In this document: positions 46,041 through 58,087 of the stretch, piece by piece
Layout: every line of letters begins with the position of its first letter
Numbering within the stretch: the first letter of the stretch is position 1
Assembly: GCF_024868665.1 (NCBI RefSeq)
Contig: NC_079890.1
Location: 30,448,179 to 30,512,178 of the forward strand
Direction: 5' to 3'
DNA from: Triplophysa rosa
Taxonomy: Eukaryota; Chordata; Actinopteri; Cypriniformes; Nemacheilidae
DNA length: 64,000 nt
Made by a program: the position numbers and the translations under genes
The notes under the pieces: generated by a model
What the model was told of the DNA's origin: nothing
Database searches by the model: none
What the model saw: only the letters and a program-made list of their open reading frames with translations

Positions 46041-46793
46041 TTGGTGAGCTTTGCTCATCAATATAATAACGTTAGCTAAAACCGCTACAACAGTTACTTG
46101 GCTAAACTTAAATGCAACAAAGTTACACGGCCCATTCAACAAATTATTATTTAATATAATTAAAATACAATAAAACTCTACAATTTGAGTTTAACTTATT
46201 ACTTATCTAATTACTTATTTAATACAATTATTATACAATAAAAATAGATTGTAATATAAATAAAATAAAATAAAATATAAATAGTTATATTATTATCCAC
46301 TAGCCAGACCGATCAATTAACACAGACCGGAAGTTAACTTCAGACCAGGCATGTGCGTGCGATGAAACCATCAATAGTATTATTTATTTTGCCAAGCCTC
46401 CTTAAATTCTTAATGCTGAGCTACAATCTGCTCTGCAAGCACAACTATGAAACTTAATATTGTATGCATATGCATAATACATAAATGAATAATTAATAAA
46501 AATGAAGACATTAATTTTCAGAAGTTAGACATCACTTTAGGCCATTACCGTGTATATCTTATATGCTTGTGTGGTATGATTAACACTGCGGTTCATCACA
46601 TATTTTACTAACGGTTACTTTAATTATAATCATAATCACATTAACATAATCACAATATTCTGTTGATATGAGCGTCATATTAATTGCAGTCCTGCTTTAA
46701 TTGTGTTATAAACGGCCATTGTTGATGTTACCAGATCTGTCTTTTATTATGTGATGGCATGATTTAGCATGTATGTATAAGAGAGGCAGCATG
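46041..46793. other. AT-rich unique DNA
   Basis: Runs of TAATTA/AATAAAAT phrases, no supported gene or repeat terminus. Confidence 0.5.
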
Positions 46794-47824
46794 ATGTAGA
46801 GCAGTGGTTCCCTTACTGTCTTTCCTTGGGTTCCCCTACCTTTTTTCCTTGCCCCTCACCACCCCCAGCCCCCCCCGTCCTCCCCCGCCCCCCCCCCCCC
46901 GTGTATATATGACAATCGGAGCCCCCCAACCCTCATATATGTGTTTGTGTGCATACACACATAATTGCTACTCAGACACACACATATAGAGATAGTAAAT
47001 ATAAATGAATTTAATTAAATAATTGAATAATAAATTAAATGAAATGGTTAAATATGAGTAATATAAAAGATTTTAATGACATTTTTACTTGAATACTCAA
47101 CCTGAAAAATAACCGGAAAATGTATTTGTTTCAGTCTATTTTCAGGTTATTGTATGAACATACAGAGTATACTGAACGTTATGAAAGAACTGTTAAACAT
47201 TAACATTGCTGTACTTGCATAAAGAGATGTAGGCTACTGTCAATTACTGCTTATTTTTACAAGGTGTCTTTTCATTTTGCTTGGTTTCATGCTGTCGTTT
47301 ACCAATTTTTCACCACAGAACACACATTCTGGCCGAGACTCGTCTTGTCCTTCAATAAAACCTAAATTTACGTAGGTTTTGTCAGCGTCTAAACTTTTTC
47401 CTTTATTTCTGACAAAGAATCACCGCATTTACGTTTCTCTGCTATTTTTCCTTTTGATTTTTATGTTAGCACGAACGTTGACGCCTGACAGGGGACGTTT
47501 CTCATGTGAGTCTCATAGCGAGAACAGCCAATGACAGTGCTTCCGGCTACCGCGAAACCCTGTGTGAATGTCTGCCGATGGAGCCGGGAAAATTGAAATA
47601 ATTATTTCATACAAGATATAACTATTTTTGACTGCATTCTCTTGGCATTGTAAGCACGCGATTTTTTTAAAACATACAAAAATATTTTTATTTAAAATGA
47701 TTAGTGGAACATTTATGCAGCTTTATTTAACCTCAAAGCATGTCAGCTCCCACGCCCCTCATGTGAACTCTGGCGCCCCCCTAAGGGGGTCGCGGACCCC
47801 AGGTTGGGAACCACTGATGTAGAG
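46794..47824. mobile_element. hAT-like (Charlie-type ends) non-autonomous element
   Basis: ATGTAGAG is duplicated exactly at 46794-46801 and 47817-47824. The 1015-bp element begins CAGTGGTTCCC and ends GGGAACCACTG, an 11-bp perfect inverted repeat, with GGGGTCGCGGACCCCAGGTT just inside the right end. An 8-bp duplication and CAGTGGTTCCC-type ends are well known for hAT elements. The left subterminal region has drifted into a C-rich tract (46861-46900). No transposase frame is present. Confidence 0.9.
46861..46900. repeat. Poly-C low-complexity tract
   Basis: Nearly pure C with scattered G, T and A, lying inside the left part of the hAT-like element. Confidence 0.9.
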
Positions 47825-49343
47825 AATGTGTAGAAGAGAGAGAAAACAGAGACAACATCCATGCAAAGTGAGTTCAGAAGCAGAACACCAGTCCAAAGTA
47901 TGACTGATAGCACATGTAATTTAATAAAAGTGTCAGGCTGAACAAATCTATGGCAAGGAAGAGTATTAATGATTTAAGCCTGTGAATCTTTGAGAGTGAG
48001 GGATGGGGGATGAGAGGGACAACAGAGAGTAAGTAAAGACAGGGACGTGAGGGAGACCTGACTTGGAGAAAAACAATGCTTTTTAAACGTTTTAAAACTT
48101 CTTCGTTTTCCTGAAAGAAGTTTGATTTGCTTGTCGGTACGGAAGACAGGTGGATATCTGTGTCAATCGGCGGCATTGATAGCAGGTAGGTGCTTGATTA
48201 AAATCTGAGCCACAATAACATCACCCAGACACCAAGATCTTTAAACTTCAGGCAGGAACAAATGAATGGTGTTGCATTACAAATAGATGTTGGAAAGTAA
48301 GTGGCTTGCATAAGTTTGTGTTGCTTAAAGTGAGTGTAACGTGTTTCAAGATGATCAAGCGGTGTATGTAATAATTTTTGGGTGCTGATTATGGGTTCAG
48401 TACATTAGATAAATTGTCATCAAGGATTTTATTGGGACACTATTATCACCTCCGGCAGCTGATCCATATAAAGTATAATTTAAGACCAAGAACGAAATTA
48501 CTACAGTAGCCGTAATCTGAACCTTCTTTAAATCTCATCATTCATTATTAGCAATGGCAATAGCAGTTCAAGGGCGAAGGACAGGCATTGGAGTTCAAGG
48601 GTGTTTTTGTTGTAGATTCCAACTCAACCGCGCAATCTCGTAACAAGTTAATTCCCTTTGTATAACTGACCTTTCTATCAGCATTTCCTTTTAATTTTGT
48701 GATTCAATACATCGACTGAGCTTGCTGTTGCGCATTACCTTTACTTCTTCATTTGTGATGAACAAGAGAAAGACGAAGAGAGAGAGAGAAAGAAAAGCTC
48801 CTATGCTTGAGGGAGCAGGAAAATTGCTTGCTAAAATAAACTCGACCTTGCACCTCCTCCAGTTTGAGCTCAGAGTTTAATGAAGTAATGCATCAATGGG
48901 AGAGGCTGGTGAGCATACACGCACTTCCTTCTAATGCTGGAAGATGGTGTCAGAGAAGCCCTTCGCAGTGTCTTCTAAACGTGGTCACATCAGCGTTAGT
49001 ATACAACATGGTGCATGAGTCAGTTGTAATGGCAACAGGAACTAGCAAGCTGCAAAATCTGATTCTCTCTTTGGCCACATTTACTCCTTTATGTTTTTCA
49101 TATCTGGAAAATTCCCACAACTGACCCATCTTCCAATTTCACCTGCCCACGTGTAGTTTATAGTCAGATCCAAATACACATATATGGGGTTCGTGTTTCA
49201 ATGTCTTAGTGTACCTGCAACCGATTATATTGAACAAATCTTTTGCATAGTAAAATTTTTTTTTTATAGCAATTTAGATGTGTGACAAAGATTTAAGGGA
49301 AGTATGTAGTTGTTTAACTTATTGATGTGCTACTTGACATTTC
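47825..49343. other. Unique DNA, no gene recognised
   Basis: No exon or repeat terminus is supported. Confidence 0.5.
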
Positions 49344-49771
49344 TTAAAGGGATACTCCACCCAAAAATGAAAATTCTGTCATGATTTACTCGCTCTCAAG
49401 TTGTTCCAAACCTGTATACATTTCTTTGTTCGGTTGATCACAAAGAAATATATTTGGAAGAATGTTAGCAACTGACAATTCTGGGGCACCATTGACTACC
49501 ATAGTAGTAAAAATGATTGTGTATTTTTTAACACAAAAGAAGATATTTTAAGGAATTTAGGAAAGCAAACAGTTCAAGGGCACCTTTGACTACCATTAAA
49601 ATTTTTCCCACTATGGTAGTCAATTATGTCCCAAAAATGTCAGTTGCTAACATTTGTCCAAATATCTTGCTTTGTGTTCAACAGAACAAAGACATTTATA
49701 TCGGTTTGGAACAACTAGATGGTGAGTCATTCATGACAGAATGTCCATTTTTTGGTGGAATATCCCTTTGA
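49344..49771. mobile_element. Angel-like inverted-repeat element, nearly complete
   Basis: TTAAAGGGATACTCCACCC opens and GGTGGAATATCCCTTTGA closes, so the right flank reads TTGA instead of TTAA. Both arms carry the TTCCAAACCTGTATACATTT / GTTTGGAACAACT pair. The centre contains ATAGTAGTAAAAATG with a repeated ACTACCATA motif. It is non-coding. Confidence 0.85.
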
Positions 49772-49869
49772 GTCATTTCAATATAATGACTCTAGAAATG
49801 TCAAACAAACCATCAAGTAAAAACCAATAAACCCATCTTAAAAATGGAGGATTACAATTGACATTTGAT

Positions 49870-49983
49870 GTGTCTGAAACCGCTCCCTCGTTCACTCCTG
49901 CACTATTCCCTATATAGTGAATGACATTTGAGTCCACTATATGGGGAAGAAGTGAATGAAAATGAATGAGTGATTTCGGACAC
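49870..49983. mobile_element. Small MITE with GTGTCTGAAACC ends
   Basis: GTGTCTGAAACCGCTC on the left pairs with the right end, read on the other strand as GTGTCCGAAATCACTC. Inside is CACTATTCCCTATATAGTGA, paired with a CCACTATATGGGGAAG stretch. The 114-bp size and ends fit a common fish MITE. Confidence 0.65.
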
Positions 49984-52900
49984 TGGCGTATATAGCCTAT
50001 GTGTGACAGTACTGTCGCAGACATTTGTCATAAACATAGCGATTGGCTTATATTACACCTGTGTGGCTTTATGGATTGTTTTATAAAATACTCAAATTCA
50101 TTTTCAGTTTATTTGTCAGGTTTATTGTATTAGTTTAAAATAAATAGAACAAAACAACCATCACATTTATTTGCACATTTAATACAATTATTTTATATAT
50201 TTAAAATAAAACACCACTTTTTTATCTCATTCATTTTGACATTTTTCAAGACATTTTTGTTCATAATAATATGCCATAACCCTAATACTGCTGCTGTTGG
50301 CCCATCTCTATGTTGGTTTGCATTTTCGATTTTGAACATTTGAACATTTATTGTTTGGGCCTAATTTTTATCATACATGTAATTATGTTATATATTTTAT
50401 GTAGGCTACTTCCAAACACGTTACTTATAGGTTACTAAGAAGGGAAAATATGATTTATGGGGCTTGAAGAAACTGTAGACGTGTGGTAATCTACCACCAC
50501 AACATATCTCAAATTACTTCCCAATGTGGTAGGAGCAATCGGAGAGCAATCTTTCTCCAATCTTGGTTGTATTTTTCACTATTGGATCGTAATCAGCCTA
50601 CAGCACAAATAATGGTCAGGTGTAAGTGTATGTTTGGACCTTCACATTGCAGTGGTTCAGTATGTGCTATAGATGCATTTTGAGCTTAAAGCTCAAATGG
50701 TAGCAGTCATCTAGTCAACTCTGGACACGCTTGGGTGTGACGCTTGGGATTTTGCACTCAGTTCTGGGCCCATCAACTTCATTATGCATCCTGTAGGTGG
50801 CAAGCATGAGTGATGGCACGGCTAATGTGCACTGCAGTCACTGAAGAAGCAATTGGCCTACATTCACGTAAAAAGACAAAACATTTCCTTTATGTTGTCA
50901 CATTCCCACTGGTTAATGAGCAAAATAGATTCATAACAATCTATGTACAATTATGAATAAAGAGTTAAAACCTCTTTTCTTTCAGTGAGTAGTAATTCAA
51001 CAGCGCAAGGGACATTTTGTTTTTTGTTTAATTTGTATCATATAACACACATCACCACTGAATAAGTTGAGTTACTTCCAGACACACACACATTTAAAAT
51101 ATAAAAGTAGTTCTTTATACAGTAGTTTTATATACACACTTTGTGTTAAATGATATAAATTAAACAAAAGATATAATGCACCGAGTGCTGTTATACTGAA
51201 CAACATGTACTGTATATATGTGTGTGCGTGTGTTCCCACTTTACTACAGCTGCAGAAAAAATTAGACCCGAAAACAATTTCAAAATCACTTTAAACAATA
51301 CAACAGTATTTGTACATGTATTTAGGAAAAGTTTGAAATTATGTTATAACATTGATTTTTATCGCAGTTTTCATGTGTCTTGTCATGCTGTCGGATAACT
51401 TTACTCCTGACATTTGAATTTGTTAAAATTCATACTAGACTGGAATGACCACATTACATCTAGAAATGTTGATTAAATGAAAATTTGTTATAGTCTCTTA
51501 ATTTTTTAAGAGGGGGATTTTTTTATCCACATGATAAAAAACGACGCCACACAACACACAGCTTGTTCTAATGGATTTGTCGCGCCGCTATTTAAAATTA
51601 TAATGGGTTCTAATGTGTTCTATTGTCTTTTGATGCGTCACATCATGCCGCATCCGGTGTATACACGGTGTTAGAGTGTGGATTAGAGGTAGGTTATAGT
51701 ATTTAAAACTAGCTATGTATAAACACAATAGAAGTCAATTGAATGGACACACACAAAAGTTTAGTCATCTATCTAAATGGGGACCATTTATACACCATAG
51801 GTGGTCCTCAGTTGCAAGTGAGGCCATGTCAATATCAGTAAAATTTAGGAAAGAATGAAATATGAGTCATGTCTTCTTTGAGCCACTCGCCAAACTGAGC
51901 TTGAAACTGTGTCAGGTCTGTGCTGATCCAGCTCTGCCTGCAAGCAGCATGTCCCTGTCCATGGTGCTGAAATCATTCTAACATGAGTGCCAGAGTCATT
52001 CTAATGGCTTACCTCAATGAAAGAGAGAGAGTTGTACTTTTAACTATTTAAGGAAACAAACATTCTTATACATACACAAATGCCTGTATTACTGTGGCAT
52101 TATTTTGTTCCTTAAAGGATTTAAAAGATGTTACAGAAGATTAGAAATAAACATAACAACACTGGAGGAAGTAAAGTTAAAAGAGAGAATAAGAAAAACA
52201 ACAAAAGATAGAGAAAGAGGTAACAAAAGGGTGAGAGTCCAGATTCTGTCTTTTATAATCTAAATAATAATGATAATTGTTGTGTTGGGGCCAAATGTTT
52301 CTGCCAAGTTTTTTTCTCCTCTTGTCAACATAATAATTAGTGTGGCCAACCATCACCCTGGCTCACTCGGCCATAAACATCTGTAATTACACACGCTCAC
52401 AAACACAAGACCATCCTGAACCTTAACATCCATTTGATCCCCAATCAATGGACGCCTCCTACAGACAATTGTTCTGCTCCAAAACTTGGTAAATTGCCTC
52501 CGTATGCAGCGTTTTAAGATTCCTATACAGAGACTGGTAAAATGTTAACAGTTTAAAAAGCAGCTGCCGTGTTATTAGTGAGTTATATTACAATGTTAAG
52601 GAACAGAGTTAATGCATATGCAAAATCTATTATGCGTTTCCCCTCCTCCTCCTCACCTGGTCACACAAGTGCTGACAGCGTTCCCAACCCATGCAGAACG
52701 TTCTCACCGAGATATTTTTAAAGTCAACAGAGTATTTATAAAAAGTGTTCAGAGGTGATAAAACAGCTGCGAGACCTCGCTGGTGGCGTATGATGCCACC
52801 CTCAGACTGATACTAACTTTCCAATTTGCATATTCATGCTTCTAAACAAAGCATCTGCTTTATTATCACTGCAGTCTCCCATTTTTACAGTAATGATGGC

Positions 52901-53540
52901 AGTTACCGTTCGAGTCAGATCTGCACAGATTGGTCTTTGCGCTATAGACAAGAATTAAAGGTTCATATTTCATCGATAACCTTAACACCTTCACCTTGCA
53001 CCTTTTGTTATTCTTTGCACATTCACACTTGAAATTGTTCTGCTACCTTGTATCTTTTTACTTGTCCCTGTTTCCCACCTTTGGCTATGTACATTGGCAG
53101 ATTGAGACAGCAAACATTCATGTGTTATCATAATGTTTTGGGTTCTTAACTTACAGACTATATAAATGATACTGTTTAGCTTACGCAAAAAGCAATTTAC
53201 ACCTGACAACTTTATCCTGAACAGGCAGTTTATTTCAGGGATGACTGAGATTTTTAAAGCTCGATGGAAAATAAAGACAAAGCAAAAGGAAAAATAAGGA
53301 AATAGTATTTGGACATTGTGTTTGATATACACGGTGTTCCGAACATTGAGCAAAGCACTGCTCCTTATCTTATTTGAGCAGTTGGTGTAAGTATTTCTGC
53401 AAACTCCCCACTGCCCTAGTCATAAATCAATGTGGGACAAGATGGGAATCGGAGAGTATCATTACAAAACAGACTAATGAAACAAGCTACCTCTCGTAAA
53501 TGACCTGCAGATTCAACAGATACAGACTCCCCACAATCAC

Positions 53541-53542
<2 letters not shown>
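49984..53542. other. Unique DNA, no gene recognised
   Basis: About 3.5 kb without a supported exon, repeat terminus or RNA gene. AT-rich throughout, with A/T runs near 50140-50230. Confidence 0.5.
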
Positions 53543-53599
<57 letters not shown>

Positions 53600-53608
53600 T
53601 GTGTGTGT
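53543..53608. repeat. (CT)n(GT)n compound microsatellite
   Basis: A run of about 27 CT units is followed directly by a short GT run. Confidence 0.95.
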
Positions 53609-55238
53609 TACTGTTTCCATCTGAGTGTGGCCATCACTAGATAAGGTCTTCCTCTTGGTAATACAGTTTTCTTTGTCGAACAGATTCCATTATCAAAATG
53701 TACACTATATTTGGCAGCTTTATGTTTGTTTTACTGCTGTGCAGATTTTAATACGATTCAACAGGCAGAAAGCTCAGTGGTTAGGCCTGTATTCCCTTTG
53801 GGAATGTACATTTAAGAAGAAATAGTGTTTCGTTGGAATAAATTAGCATATATCTCTTTGTCCTATCCAGCGAAAGATCAAAGAGACTTGAGTTTGAAGA
53901 CTACAGCATTTAGCGTACAAGAGATAAAACTTGACCATATATGTTGTGGTAGCTTTTCTCTAAATCTTTGATTTCCTTGTGTTTACTGTTTGTTTTTCAT
54001 GGGTGCCATTGTTATCTCTGATTGACACGGTAAATAACCTTGTTTGTCTGTGGCTATACTCCAAACCTTACCTAAGTGATTATGCTGGTCTTGCATGAAT
54101 TCCTCCATAACAAAACTAGACCATTAATTTCAAACATGAGCTTACACAAACCTGGATAAATCACTTTGAAATAAATAAACAAAGAAAAGCAACTAATTGT
54201 TAAAGTCTCATTAAACAAACATATGTATTCTTTTTTTTTTCAAAACGAACAAACTAAAAAAACACATTGCTTTAGGCAGATCTCTGTCGTGATGAATCTG
54301 CACTCTCCCCTCTGAGGGATTTTATTAACACTTACAGAAAAGTTTAGAGATTCAAGCTCATGGCAACACGGGCAGAAAACCTGTGCCTGAATCTTATAAA
54401 AACCAGCACGAGTGTGAAAAGGAGAGAAAGAAAGCGAGAGAGATGTTGGATTTAAAGCTGCGACTTAAGATGTAGTAAGAGACTGAATACTCTCTGCTCT
54501 GGCTTAAACACATAAATCTAGATCCCTTTTAAACCCATTTACATTACCCAGACAAACCCTTTCCACCCCAGGCTCTTTTGGCCAGATTCTGTTAAACAAG
54601 CAAAACAAGACCATTCAACAAGTCCTAAGAGAAGAGCAATTCACAGCTGATATTTCATCATACAGAGAAAACACGAAAGTGTGCCTCTTATGTGCTCGCG
54701 CAGACTTAAATTGGCTCAGTATTACTTTTGAATTTATTCCTAAGACTTTAAAGTATTTTCCCACCTCAGGCTTTGAATTCATTAACGTAAAATATTCACT
54801 TTTCCTGGTTTGCATAATATATGGGCGTGTAGTTTCCTGTATTAATTCACTCATAGCATATGTTCCCACAATTCTACAGAAAAGCAATAATGAAATGAAG
54901 TATGTGGGACAAAACACCAATATCATCAAAAATACGTTTTTAACGTGCATAATAATAGTCCCATATAATATACATGATCAAAGGCACTATCAGGCTTGTT
55001 CAAGGATTTACAACTATTAAAACTTTTAATTTCTAGATTGAAATACTCAGTGGAGCTTTTGAAAGGGAAAAATATAATGAAATTAAAAGTGTTTGCACTG
55101 CAGTCAAATTTACAAAATACCTCGGAAGGAAAACACAATTAGTATTTTCAGGAGCGTGTGATACAATAAATAGTGCAAACTATTAGAAATGTAGGCAGGG
55201 CAGGATCTTAGAAAAGATGTTACTAGAGACGCAATAGA
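53609..55238. other. Unique DNA, no gene recognised
   Basis: Moderate open frames near 54615-55020 exist on both strands but show no family resemblance. Confidence 0.5.
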
Positions 55239-55239
55239 G

Positions 55240-55274
<35 letters not shown>

Positions 55275-55572
55275 TCATGTTTGTATATCCCGGTGGGGAC
55301 CTAAACCTGAATACACACCAACACATGGGGACTCGTGTCACCGTGGGGACCAAAATTGAGGTCCCCAGGGGCAAAAAAGCTAATAAATTGTACAGAACAA
55401 TATTTTTTACAAATCTAAAAATGCAAAAAGTGTTCTATGATCTTTAGGTTTAGGGATAGGGGTAGGACTGTCCCCGGGGGATGTCAACACAAGTGTGTGT
55501 GTGTGTGTGTGTGTGTGTCGGTGTGCGTGGTGCGTGCGTGCGTGCGTGCGTGCGTGTGTTTGTGTGTGCGTG

Positions 55573-55603
<31 letters not shown>

Positions 55604-55616
55604 CTGTGTGTGTGCG
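55239..55616 (+). repeat. Microsatellite-bracketed repeat, copy 1
   Basis: A core of about 218 bp (55275-55492) lies between a (GT)n tract at 55239-55274 and a second GT/GTGC tract at 55493-55616. The core runs from TTCATGTTTGTATATCCCGG through ACACCAACACATGGGGACTC and AAAAATGCAAAAAGTGTTC to GGTTTAGGGATAGGGG. The same core is found inverted at 60959-61225, again between CA/GT tracts. No coding function; all long frames here come from the GT runs. Confidence 0.85.
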
Positions 55617-57045
55617 AGTTTATAGCTGCATCCAATTTCATGATTCCTACTTTTCCATCCTCATCTTTTGTTGCCTCCTTCCCCCCGCTCCCCATAGGCC
55701 TCTGTTAGGATTATGTTCCTGAACCAACCAAATGTTTTCCAAGCTCAACGCTACTAAAACTAACTGGTAAGTGTATGTGTTGTGCTTTCACACCAGTGTC
55801 CCTGGTACATCCATCTTATCCAAACTACTAAGACTAATGTTGTCGTTGTTGCAGATGTTCAACTTGAAGTTGAAATGAAAGAAGTGTTTTTTAGCCTACA
55901 GTAATTTACAGTTTGGGTAAATTGCTTAGGATATTTTTGTGTTTATTTGACATTACTTAAACCTGTGAATTTGCATATTTGCACAGCACAGGAACCAACA
56001 TGTCTTGTTCCACTTGATATGCAGCCTAAATTTGCATGTTAATTCTTTCACACAAAAACTTGAGCTTTGGTAGGTTTCAGTACTAATAAAAATACTAAGC
56101 GGTAGTATTAGTAGTTATTATTTAGTAGTATTAGTATTGTAAAAGCTTGATTCATTTTGTATATTCATGCAGTCACTCACCTTTTCCCCCGCATCTCTAT
56201 CTTTTTCATTGGCCGTCCTGTCTGTCCTGCCACTTGAAAACACTTGTTTCTCAGGGCCCTACGGACACAAACAGGGCAGCCTCCAAAATAGAGAGAGCGC
56301 TCACATCTGATGCTCTCACACCCCCTCAATATACATCCCTCTTCATTTTAGACCCTCAGCTCTGTTTGTTTTGCACACAAATAGCTGCTTTTAGTCCCGG
56401 TCCCACTTGGCTGAAATGTAAACCGCCATTAATGTGGTTTGTAGGTCTAAATAATTTAGCAGAGAGGGTAAGTGAAATGTGTTGGTTTAAAAATATCGCT
56501 TTTGAGTAGAACAGCGAGAAGATCATGCTAATGTTGCCCTTCTCCTTTCATTCAGCCTGCTAGGATAGCGAGACAGAAGTTCTATCATCATAAGAAAACC
56601 AGCTTGAAAGAAATGTGAGCATGCTTTGGCATGTGTGTGGTTCAGGGGCGGGCAGGCAGAGAAAGAAAGACTTTTGTTGATCTGTGATCTTTTTGGAACT
56701 TCTGCATGTGAATTTTAAACACAAGACATAAATAAAACTAATAATGAAGCAAAGTTATAAATCTAAAAATATATGATGCTCATTGTTGAGAAGAGGCTTA
56801 TCCTGCATCACAGACACAAGACCCCCTGTAGTCTCCCAGGGGTTGGTGAAGTTTGTTAAGCAATTTACAGATTGAGTGTAGAAAATCCTAGAAAAACTAC
56901 ACAGTACTTTTTAAGATTCAGCGTGATTTAGGTCAATGATTGCTTTACTTTTAAAATTTGTAATATGCAGTTTTACTGTGACAACTTACCACATATGTAG
57001 GATTCCACTAATGGGGCATGTTGTCACAAAAAGCCAATTTGGTTG
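55617..57045. other. Unique DNA, no gene recognised
   Basis: No exon is supported. A unique phrase around 56390-56460 (GTAAACCGCCATTAATGTGG, AAATAATTTAGC) has conserved-element texture. Confidence 0.4.
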
Positions 57046-57660
57046 CATTTACACTTGGCATTCACATACGACCTGTATCTAAATTTAGTCCACATGCACA
57101 TTAAAAAGACAAGTGTAAACAGAATGTTATCAGATTTGTGTGGTATAAGAACACATTGTGATCGGGTCTAATATAAATGCAATCCAGTGATTGTCTGCAA
57201 TGCAGGGTGACCTCATGCAAAACCCGCCCCCTATTATTATTCCCAATTCACTTTCTGAAGGCTGTCAGTATCAGAAATGATGTGTGGAAAGTTTGCTTTC
57301 GCACTCGAAAGTTGCACACAGCCATTCATTCACTATAAAGGATGTACAATTTTCCCAACACATCTGGAAACAATTTTGGAACCATATATTTATTTTTACC
57401 ACTTCAGTCATGGCATCTATCCAATCTATTATTATTTGCAAACTCTTGCAAACATCCAACAAGATGTGAAGAAAGAATTAAGTAAAAAATAAAATTCACA
57501 ACGTCCTTGTCGATTTTGCACCAGGGCTATTTTTCCTGCAGTGTTTTTTAAAATATTGTATGGGAGACAACCCATACAATAAAAAAATCCAGATACAGAT
57601 TTGGTGTATAATAAATTAGAAATCCAGATACAGATTTGGTGTTGTTGACAAGTGTAAATG
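57046..57660. mobile_element. Candidate DNA element with CATTTACACTTG ends
   Basis: CATTTACACTTG at 57046-57057 pairs perfectly with CAAGTGTAAATG at 57649-57660. Another copy of the motif (ACAAGTGTAAACAG) lies near 57108, so subterminal repeats are present. A direct duplication of AATCCAGATACAGATTTGGT occurs near 57585 and 57620. I could not find a clean target duplication. Confidence 0.45.
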
Positions 57661-57762
57661 AGCTGTGCACTGATTGGCGGTGACTGGATGTTAATAAACA
57701 GCATGTGTGTTTATTGATCCGTATCTTTTTCCTGCAATAACAGGAGCCAGGGTTTTAAGGTG

Positions 57763-58087
57763 TTAATGGGACAGTTCACCCAAAACTTAAAATTCAGTCA
57801 TCATTTACTTACCCTCAAGTTGTTCCATGCCTGTATAACTTTCATTGTTCTTCTGAACACAAAAATTTGGAAGAATGTTTGTAACCAAACACTACTTTTG
57901 ACTACTGTAGTAGGGTCAAAATCTACTATGGAAGTCAATGGTGCCCCAGAACTGTTTAGTTTCCCACATTCTTTAAAATGTCTTCTTTTGTGTTGTACAT
58001 AACAAAGAAATGTATGCATGGTTGGAACAATTTGAGGGTGAGTAAATGATGACAGAATTTTCGTTTTTGGGCAAACTATTCCTTTAA
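57763..58087. mobile_element. Complete Angel-like inverted-repeat element
   Basis: TTAA flanks both sides (57763-57766 and 58084-58087). The ends are TGGGACAGTTCACCCAAAAC and, on the right, GGGCAAACTATTCCTTTAA. The arms carry CTCAAGTTGTTCCATGCC and the paired GGTTGGAACAATTTGAGGGT. The centre has TACTACAGTAGT-like and AGTCAATGGTGCCCCAGAA phrases. Confidence 0.85.

Noticed and set aside
55437..55722. Cysteine/valine-rich and histidine/threonine-rich frames
   Set aside because: They are translations of GT/CA microsatellites, not proteins.
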